Shown here: piece after piece, positions 16,300-22,659 of the stretch
Layout of the letters: every line of letters begins with the position of its first letter
How positions within the stretch are numbered: the stretch's first letter is position 1
Source of the DNA: Prevotella sp.
GTDB lineage: Bacteria; Bacteroidota; Bacteroidia; Bacteroidales; Bacteroidaceae
DNA: 37,433 nt
Direction: 5' to 3'
NCBI GenBank assembly: GCA_017415455.1
Contig: JAFQGS010000106.1
Coordinates: forward strand, 1-37,433
Position numbers and translations under genes: made by a program
The notes under the pieces: model-generated
What the model was told of the DNA's origin: nothing
Database searches by the model: none
The model's input: the letters and a program-made list of their open reading frames with translations, nothing else

Positions 16300-18615
16300 T
16301 TATTGTTCTGATATTGTCGTTTTGTTAACGTCAATTACTTGCGTATTGTCAAACTTATGTTTCTTCTTGCCATAGTTGAAGCGGTAACTTACGCCGAGTA
16401 TACCCCAATTATCATAGAAACGATGTCTTTTATTTACGACATATTGTTTGTATATGCCTAAATCAATTTCATCACGTCCTTCAAAACTGTAGGGATTACA
16501 ATATGCAATCCTGAAATTCCAGTTATCTATACTGTAAGAAGCACTCATGTCTATATTGACGGGATTACGAGTAATCCTACCTGTTTGGCTATCTATATAC
16601 TTAGGCTGTGTAAGAAAACCTATCCTTGCTCTCAGCCCTTTATTTTGATAAACAACATGTCCCATGCCATAGAGGGTATGGTGATAGATTGTTTCCCATA
16701 CTTTTATTTTGGTATAATCATAAAGTAATCCAGTGCGGATATACAAACGTTTAGGAATGATATTCCATTGAAGTGCTGTTTCATAGTGTTGCACCCAATT
16801 AGTACCACTGTTTTGCACTCGCCAGATTATGGCATTGCGATCGGCATCATAAGTGCATTTCTTATATATATAGTTAGTGTTTAGGTTGAGACTGCCATAA
16901 CATAACCAAGTGAAATACTTATTAATGTTCCATGTGTAGAAGAGTGACACGTTATAGTTCATGTAATCTTTCAGATCAGGATTTCCTTGCGTAATCTCAT
17001 ATTCATTATTTCTGTATTCATCACCAGTGCGGTTACTATTGCTTACCTCGCAACTTTTGGCTTCTCCTTGTAGATTGAACGAATGGTTCTTGTACATATA
17101 GGAGAGGCGGAGGGAGGGCGTAAGGAATAGGTTGGTTACCTCGTTACCACTTGTCTCTACATGTGAAATATGCCCGGCTATACGAGCTTGTAGGTTCAGG
17201 CGTTTCTTGATGCGGTAGTTGTATGTGGCATTTAGGTAGGTGTTGCTCTTGTCAAGCGATACGTTGTAGGTGTTTCCGCCACGCAGATTGAGGTTGGCTG
17301 TGTGGGTGAAGTCCTGACTGAGGTCAATGTTCAGAGATGACTTGTTCCTGAATGTTTTTGTATAGTTAACTTTGCCACTTCCGTAATAACTCTCCTCTGC
17401 TGTACTATTCCTGTAGGCATCCACCACAACACCGTCATCGCTGTATTCATACCAGCGGTCATAGTCGTTGTTACCATAGCTTCCATAAAATTCAGCACGT
17501 AGGCGTTGGTCATGAGGTAGAGTGCGGGTGTATTGCAATTTCAATCCCGGATTCAGTTTCTTTATCTGCTTGTGTTCCTGCATAGTGAGTAATGTGGGAT
17601 TGTTACTGTATTGCAGACTGTTCCTGTCGTCCTGTTCTGAGTCGTTATGATTCATTCGGAACGATACATAGAAGTTCTGTACTTTGTCGTTGTAGATATA
17701 GTTGACATACCCATTCAGATTGCCGGCGTTGATGTCAGAACGCAGACCCTTGAGTGTGCGTGTTACCGTCTCGTTTGGAAAATTATAGGTGCTAATCATA
17801 TATCCCTCGTCTTTCCAATTATTATTATTATATCCTCCTGAGACAGATACAGCGAATTCCGACTTCCCTTGAAAATATTGTGTGCTTATCCGTCCATTAC
17901 CCTTCAGGGATGTAAAATCATGGTTTGTATTGAAGGCTGTTGTGCCGGCATAGTCACGTTCCTTCATAACATAGTCTATTACAGCGCCAGCTTGCGGAAA
18001 CTCAGCTTTACCTTTAGGGTAGATGTCAACTCTTTTTATATATTTAGCATTCAGATCACGTACTTCATCTTGCGTGGCTTCTCGCCCGTTGATGCATAGC
18101 AATACCGTCTGGCTCATATAATTTATTGAATTGTTGAAAGTATTGACATTTAGTCCAGGTACCATCAAAACATCCAATGCACTGTATCCATCGTAGGCAT
18201 GGCGAAGTTCTTCTTTGGTGGGATATACCATCAGTTTGTCTTCAGTGCGCACCTGATTCTCGCTCAGAACGGTAACTTCTTGTATCTGCATAACATCCTT
18301 CTTCATAACGATGTCGCCCAAACGGATAGTTCTTTCCTTTGTCGGTTGGATTTTTATTGCCAGTTCTTTATAACCTAAGTAACTGAAGACGAGACGTTGC
18401 ACTTTGTCTGTTTGAGGTACCTGCAGCTTGAAGTCTCCATTGGCGTCTGTGATACATCCCTTTATGAAGGTGGAATCTTCAACGTAATAGCGCACGGTAG
18501 CAGATGTTAATTTGCTTTTCTCGGTATCTGTGACTTGACCAGTTATAATTAGATTATTTTGCCCTCTTAAAGAGTGGGCAAGCAATATAAACAAGACTGT
18601 AATTAAGACTTTCAT
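16300..18615 (-). CDS. Outer-membrane beta-barrel protein of the peptide operon (TonB-receptor-like)
   Basis: The 771-aa product has a signal peptide (MKVLITVLFILLAHSLRGQ), a carboxypeptidase-regulatory-like domain (about residues 22-110), a plug-like segment (GYSALDVLMVPGLNVNTFNNS, NGREATQDEVRDL, about 140-215) and a long barrel made of alternating Tyr/Asn-rich strands ending in a typical last strand. It is of the OMP_b-brl_3 / TonB-dependent type. It lies between the precursor and the M50 protease, so it may carry the mature peptide, or a molecule the peptide binds, across the outer membrane. Import versus export cannot be decided from the sequence. A large stem-loop separates it from the precursor gene. 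Confidence 0.85.
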   Translation of the reverse strand: MKVLITVLFILLAHSLRGQNNLIITGQVTDTEKSKLTSATVRYYVEDSTFIKGCITDANGDFKLQVPQTDKVQRLVFSYLGYKELAIKIQPTKERTIRLGDIVMKKDVMQIQEVTVLSENQVRTEDKLMVYPTKEELRHAYDGYSALDVLMVPGLNVNTFNNSINYMSQTVLLCINGREATQDEVRDLNAKYIKRVDIYPKGKAEFPQAGAVIDYVMKERDYAGTTAFNTNHDFTSLKGNGRISTQYFQGKSEFAVSVSGGYNNNNWKDEGYMISTYNFPNETVTRTLKGLRSDINAGNLNGYVNYIYNDKVQNFYVSFRMNHNDSEQDDRNSLQYSNNPTLLTMQEHKQIKKLNPGLKLQYTRTLPHDQRLRAEFYGSYGNNDYDRWYEYSDDGVVVDAYRNSTAEESYYGSGKVNYTKTFRNKSSLNIDLSQDFTHTANLNLRGGNTYNVSLDKSNTYLNATYNYRIKKRLNLQARIAGHISHVETSGNEVTNLFLTPSLRLSYMYKNHSFNLQGEAKSCEVSNSNRTGDEYRNNEYEITQGNPDLKDYMNYNVSLFYTWNINKYFTWLCYGSLNLNTNYIYKKCTYDADRNAIIWRVQNSGTNWVQHYETALQWNIIPKRLYIRTGLLYDYTKIKVWETIYHHTLYGMGHVVYQNKGLRARIGFLTQPKYIDSQTGRITRNPVNIDMSASYSIDNWNFRIAYCNPYSFEGRDEIDLGIYKQYVVNKRHRFYDNWGILGVSYRFNYGKKKHKFDNTQVIDVNKTTISEQ

Positions 18616-18630
18616 AAATTATTTAATTAA

Positions 18631-18698
18631 GAGGGGTCAAAATGAAGCGCCGCAGAAGTCTTAGCCCCACCTTTTAGGGCTTTTCATTTTGTCCCCTC
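18631..18698 (-). promoter_or_regulatory. Large stem-loop between precursor and outer-membrane gene
   Basis: The arms 18631-18646 and 18683-18698 pair at 15 of 16 positions, and a smaller gccc/gggc dyad (18664-18667 with 18677-18680) lies inside. Read on the minus strand it begins 8 bases after the precursor stop, and A/T-rich sequence (ttaattaaataattt) follows it, giving a weak terminator-like end. The likely effect is partial termination or protection of the upstream mRNA, so that the short precursor message is made in excess over the downstream genes. Confidence 0.7.
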
Positions 18699-18706
18699 CA
18701 AAAAAA

Positions 18707-18943
18707 CTATATATTAACACCGCAATTGGCACTATTTTTGCCACAATATGCAAAATTTTCATCACAGTGACCTGTGTTTACTTGACAGGAACCATAGTTT
18801 TCAGTACAACTTAAAGGCATAATTTCATCTAATAATCCTCCAACGGCTAATGGGTCTGTTTCCAAACGCATCTCTAACTCTTCAGCATACAGTGCTGGAA
18901 GTTCCTGATTCAAGGAACGAAGTTCTACTTTTGTTGTTTTCAT
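18707..18943 (-). CDS. RiPP precursor peptide with five Cys in a heptad repeat
   Basis: This 78-aa peptide has an acidic, helical leader-like N-terminus (residues about 1-40, with ELPALYAEELEMRLE and a Gly-Gly at 35-36) and a core in which Cys lies at 46, 53, 60, 67 and 74, exactly seven apart. Each Cys has Asn three residues later (49, 56, 63, 70, 77), and the first four heptads have Gly or Ala at position six (51, 58, 65, 72). The consensus is C-x-x-N-x-[GA]-x, the last unit being cut to five residues by the stop codon. No secretion signal is present. The gene starts 24 bases after a rSAM/SPASM maturase gene. This matches the precursor of a sactipeptide or ranthipeptide-like product. I cannot match it to a named family. 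Confidence 0.85.
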   Translation of the reverse strand: MKTTKVELRSLNQELPALYAEELEMRLETDPLAVGGLLDEIMPLSCTENYGSCQVNTGHCDENFAYCGKNSANCGVNI

Positions 18944-18967
18944 AACTTTAAATTTTTAAGTTTGTAA

Positions 18968-20299
18968 TTAATTATTAAAAATGGTGTAAGTCCTGTTGAT
19001 AGTATGATGTACTATTTCTTCTATATGCGCACATTGCTTGTTGTCCAACTGATGTGCAGGGCAACCACCGCGGCAGAGGAATGCATATTTGCATTTAATA
19101 CATCCTTCCATCACTATGGCGCAATTTCTCCATGTCTGTCTTACTTGATTGTTCCAAATGGTGTTTTCTTTGTTGTACATACCAAGTAGATGTTCTTTCT
19201 GATTGACAACTTCCCAACAAGGATAGATACTCCCCAATGGATCCATCACGAAACCTCTGTTCTGTGCTCCGCAGAATGACGTGCCCAATGAAATAGGCCT
19301 GTTTTGCCTGATGGCTGTAGATATCTTATTAGATAATCCATAGTCGTGATGTGAACATTTTACGCCAATGTCCTTAATTTGTTTGATATATTCTTTTTGG
19401 CTTAATATGTTTTGTGGTACTTTGCCTTCATCATGGTGCCTTAATAAGGCAGAATATATGTAAAACAATTTGTTTTCTGTGAATCCCTTTTCGGCAAATA
19501 GATGCTGTAATTCATTGAGCTGTTGAATGTTGTTCTTGTCTGTATTTACCCTGATGGATACGCTGACCTCATTTTTAAGAGCAAGACCTACATTCTGAAC
19601 GATTTTATTAAAAGTAGGTGTGCCACACCGATGTATTCGTTTTTGATTATGAAGATCTGGCATTCCGTCAATGGTAATTTGAAGATGGCAAATCTTGTCC
19701 GGCCCTAACAAGTCTTCATAAGCATCTAAATCATATCCATTGGTGATGGCGGAGAACTTAAAGCCATACTCCCTACCTTTTTCCACAAGGTAAGTGACGG
19801 CATCTTTGTTTTCTTTTAATAAAGGCTCTCCGCCATATAGTGTGATTGTGTTGTTGCGCAGTTTCTTCTCGGGTGCAATCTCCAAAATGGTTTTATAGAG
19901 TTTATCCGTCATTTCTTTAGTGAAAGTGGTAGTGTCCTTTTTTATACCTTTCTCAAAGCAATAGGGACAGCGGAAATTACAGTCGTAGGTGACAACCACC
20001 GTGAAATTGTTGTTGAGGATATTCTCTTTACGATATAGGGCATTTGCTAATCGTTTGGCATATTCCACCTCTTCCTCCTTGCTCCATTTTGTAATGTAGC
20101 CTCTTTTTTCTAAAGCCTCCACAGTAGTTTCAGAACATGGTATCTCCTCCTTGGAGAAATGAGAATGATTTTGCAGGTACTCCGCAATCTCTTTGCTGAG
20201 CACATCTATAGCTCCTGTATAACCATGCATCATAAATACATTGTCAGGCTCGCTTTCAAGGGGCACAACGATAGAGTAGGATGAAAAACGATAGTCCAT
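18968..20299 (-). CDS. Radical SAM/SPASM peptide maturase
   Basis: The ATG at 20299 (MDYRFSSYS) gives 443 aa and leaves 26 bases after the upstream gene; an in-frame ATG at 20356 would overlap that gene. Residues about 1-90 look like a PqqD-type peptide-recognition domain. The radical SAM core has C107-x3-C111-x2-C114 and GGEP at 156-159. The SPASM half is complete: C343-x12-G-x4-C361, then C400-x2-C403-x5-C409-x3-C413 and a last C423, the pattern for two auxiliary 4Fe-4S clusters. Such enzymes install thioether or C-C bonds on ribosomal peptides. The precursor lies 24 bases downstream and is the obvious substrate. Cys393 is extra to the motif. Confidence 0.92.
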   Translation of the reverse strand: MDYRFSSYSIVVPLESEPDNVFMMHGYTGAIDVLSKEIAEYLQNHSHFSKEEIPCSETTVEALEKRGYITKWSKEEEVEYAKRLANALYRKENILNNNFTVVVTYDCNFRCPYCFEKGIKKDTTTFTKEMTDKLYKTILEIAPEKKLRNNTITLYGGEPLLKENKDAVTYLVEKGREYGFKFSAITNGYDLDAYEDLLGPDKICHLQITIDGMPDLHNQKRIHRCGTPTFNKIVQNVGLALKNEVSVSIRVNTDKNNIQQLNELQHLFAEKGFTENKLFYIYSALLRHHDEGKVPQNILSQKEYIKQIKDIGVKCSHHDYGLSNKISTAIRQNRPISLGTSFCGAQNRGFVMDPLGSIYPCWEVVNQKEHLLGMYNKENTIWNNQVRQTWRNCAIVMEGCIKCKYAFLCRGGCPAHQLDNKQCAHIEEIVHHTINRTYTIFNN

Positions 20300-20325
20300 A
20301 ATCAGAATATATTGATAATATTCGT

Positions 20326-20703
20326 TTATATGACTGTTACAACCCCATAATAGCAAGTATTGCCATTGATAATTCTCAGTTCATATTCGCCTGAAAGATT
20401 GTTTGGTAATACCAACTCGTTTGTTCCCATAGGAATAACCAATTCATAACAGATGTTTTCGGCTTCATCTACAATCTGTAATGTGCAACCGTCGCATGGG
20501 GTGGCAAAGAATAATGTACTGCCATTGAAATAGATGGTGGGGATTGTTTCAGGGGTGCGAGGCCTTGAAGAACCAATGGGCAAATCTTTAATATAACCAA
20601 CCTCCAACTCTAATTGCTCGCCAATAAAATCAGGTTCTCCATTTGCAAACGACATCACCGACATCATAAGAATAATAATCGATAAAATTGTTTTCTTTTT
20701 CAT
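20326..20703 (-). CDS. Small secreted DUF3244-like protein
   Basis: The 125-aa product has a signal peptide (about residues 1-21, ending SFANG) and a short Ig-like beta-sandwich with the DUF3244 pattern: IPTIYFNGSTLFF, then TPCDGCTLQIVDE (Cys70, Cys73), and LSGEYELRIINGNTCYYG near the end. DUF3244 proteins are small Bacteroidales exported proteins of unknown function, often next to TPR-HTH membrane regulators, as here. It is the first gene after the promoter region and is 26 bases from the maturase gene, so it is likely made together with the peptide. It might be an immunity, chaperone or sensing factor; no direct evidence chooses among these. Confidence 0.75.
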   Translation of the reverse strand: MKKKTILSIIILMMSVMSFANGEPDFIGEQLELEVGYIKDLPIGSSRPRTPETIPTIYFNGSTLFFATPCDGCTLQIVDEAENICYELVIPMGTNELVLPNNLSGEYELRIINGNTCYYGVVTVI

Positions 20704-20729
20704 AATTATTATAGTTTAATTAACACTGG

Positions 20730-20737
20730 CAAAATTA
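20730..20737 (-). promoter_or_regulatory. -7 element of the peptide operon promoter
   Basis: On the minus strand this reads TAATTTTG, matching the Bacteroidetes -7 consensus TAnnTTTG, and lies 27 bases before the DUF3244-like start codon. The -33 TTTG partner is not well formed (an ATTG sits at a short spacing of 16 bases). A promoter that needs an activator would fit this weakness. Confidence 0.55.
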
Positions 20738-20770
20738 TGATAAAGAATTAAAACAATAAAAAAAAATCGA

Positions 20771-20859
20771 GTACATAAAGTACACGATTTTCAATAGAGA
20801 TGGTAGGTAAAGTATTGTAATACAATGTATTACGACTAATAGTACATAAAGTACACGAT
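20771..20859. promoter_or_regulatory. Paired 18-bp direct repeats and dyads upstream of the peptide operon (putative operators)
   Basis: The sequence gtacataaagtacacgat occurs exactly at 20771-20788 and again at 20842-20859, 71 bases apart, and each copy contains gtac-n5-gtac. Between them lies a clean dyad, gtaatac-aat-gtattac (20817-20833), that also overlaps gtatt-gt-aatac (20812-20823). All lie upstream of the -7 element of the peptide operon and just after the TPR-HTH regulator gene. They are likely binding sites of a regulator; the neighbouring one is the first candidate. Confidence 0.65.
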
Positions 20860-20865
20860 AGGCAT

Positions 20866-22608
20866 TTATAAGTGTCTGATATTAGAATCTAACGATTTTG
20901 TGCCTTCTTGATGGAACAACTTGTGGTTGATGTTTGTGCGGATGTTAGAAACAACTTGCTTGGAACACTCTAACAAGACCGCGATTTCTGATGGGGTAAA
21001 CCGTAGTTTAATAAGAATACAGACAATAATTTCTCTTTCTGATAGACCATGTTTTGATGCTGTAATATAATCTTGGAAAGTTGAAAGATGATGGGATGAA
21101 AGTTCTATAAGTTTTCTAAATTCAGTATCAGTAGCACATGTGCCTTTGCATGTTAAATTGTGAAGATTTTTAATCATATCACAGTTGAGCAGGTATTGCT
21201 CAGCATCCCATTCCTCTTTAATTCCTTTGCCATTGGTATAAAAAGCTAATTCTTGACGAAGATTTTCAGTCTCTTTTTCCTTTTCGGTCTTGAACTTGTT
21301 TATGTCGTCATTCAGCAATTGCAAGTCTTTCTCGGATTGATTGTATTTGTCTAAGGTCTCAAAGTATCTTGTGTTTAATTTCAGGAAGTCAGATTTTGTT
21401 TTTCGCCTATACCTTATTATAATATATGTCACTAAGGAAATGACGACTATGAATAAGATGCAACCTACAGCTATAGTGTTTTTGTATTTCTCTGCCTTTT
21501 GCTTCATCGCATCCGCCTGTCGCCTGCTTACATTATAGTTGTAAAGTGCGTTTGCTCTATTAATTTCCTCTGCAGAACTAATAAGGCATGCTGAGTCGTT
21601 GGCATTGGCAAAGAGTTGGGCGTATTTCATGACAGAATCAGGCTTGCCGAGTTTGTGGTAAGCTTCCATCAGACCTTTTGATGCGGCTTCAATGTTACAG
21701 ATATCTGATTGAAAACTTAATAGTTTTCTAAAATAAAAGCAAGCAGAGTCAATCATGTTTATACCTATAAAATATTGCCCTTTTCTATAATAATACATTT
21801 CATGTCCAGAAAGAATATCCCCATTATTATAGAATAAGTTTGACTTGGTTTCAAAATCATTCATTAATAGTTTTGCTTTGTCATATTCTTGCTTTTCCAA
21901 CAAATGACCAAATTGGATATGTAGAAAACCATACTTGTATTCAGATAGTTTATACTTGTCTAGGAGTTTGCATGCATTAACGCTGATAATATAAGCAGAA
22001 TCTTTATCTCTACTTAAACTATACACCCCTGCCAAATGCGCATAAAAATTCAAAGCAGACAAGGTGTCCTTGGCTTTCCAAGCCATGCGGATCGCATTAA
22101 GTTCTGCCTCTTTTTCAAATTGTGGTGAACGCTGATTATAAAACAAATCTGCCATCTGTCCATATATCCTACTCAGTCGTTGGAAGTCGCAGTCGGCACT
22201 TGTGGTATCGGCGAAGCTGACTGCATCATGATAGCACTCAAGGGCACGGGGTGCGTCGCCCATGTCGCGATAGGTGCAGCCGAGGAGATAGTGGGCGCGC
22301 ATGCGTTCCTGGGCTGTGCCGTGAGCGTCGTAGTAGGCTGTCACCTCACGCATCACGCTGTCTGTGGTGAAGTTGACATACGACTTGTTCTGTGCATCGG
22401 CACGCAGCAGCTCAAGGCGCATCTTTTGGCGTCGGCTCATCTTACCTGCAGCGCTGTCGTAAAGAGCGTTGAGAAGGGTTAGGGCAGAATCAGGCTTGTC
22501 TTTCATCAGACTGTCTGCCACGGCAAATACACTGTCGGCGCGGCGGTCACCGCAGCCGTGCATGCCAACAAGCACGCATAATATAATAAGGTGTAATAAA
22601 TATTTCAT
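20866..22608 (-). CDS. Membrane-anchored TPR protein with C-terminal HTH (DUF6377-like regulator)
   Basis: The 580-aa product has an N-terminal signal with a possible but poor lipobox (Cys19), TPR-type helical repeats at about residues 25-350, a transmembrane helix at about 378-400, a coiled coil at about 405-460 and a C-terminal LuxR/sigma-4-like helix-turn-helix (about 521-565: LSEREIIVCILIKLRFTPSEIAVLLECSKQVVSNIRTNI). This is the layout of Bacteroidetes membrane regulators that sense a periplasmic signal and act on nearby promoters. It is directly upstream of the peptide operon, so it probably controls it. Base composition shifts sharply inside the gene: lines near the 5' end are 53-60% GC, while lines around 21780-21900 are 23-28% GC. 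Confidence 0.8.
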   Translation of the reverse strand: MKYLLHLIILCVLVGMHGCGDRRADSVFAVADSLMKDKPDSALTLLNALYDSAAGKMSRRQKMRLELLRADAQNKSYVNFTTDSVMREVTAYYDAHGTAQERMRAHYLLGCTYRDMGDAPRALECYHDAVSFADTTSADCDFQRLSRIYGQMADLFYNQRSPQFEKEAELNAIRMAWKAKDTLSALNFYAHLAGVYSLSRDKDSAYIISVNACKLLDKYKLSEYKYGFLHIQFGHLLEKQEYDKAKLLMNDFETKSNLFYNNGDILSGHEMYYYRKGQYFIGINMIDSACFYFRKLLSFQSDICNIEAASKGLMEAYHKLGKPDSVMKYAQLFANANDSACLISSAEEINRANALYNYNVSRRQADAMKQKAEKYKNTIAVGCILFIVVISLVTYIIIRYRRKTKSDFLKLNTRYFETLDKYNQSEKDLQLLNDDINKFKTEKEKETENLRQELAFYTNGKGIKEEWDAEQYLLNCDMIKNLHNLTCKGTCATDTEFRKLIELSSHHLSTFQDYITASKHGLSEREIIVCILIKLRFTPSEIAVLLECSKQVVSNIRTNINHKLFHQEGTKSLDSNIRHL

Positions 22609-22659
22609 CGTCTTTTTTCTATTCTATTCTGTTGAGATAATGCAAACGTGACAAAATGC

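Noticed and set aside
20300-20356. Upstream in-frame start of the radical SAM gene
   Set aside because: It would overlap the DUF3244-like gene by 31 bases and adds residues with no family match. The ATG at 20299 begins the PqqD-like domain.
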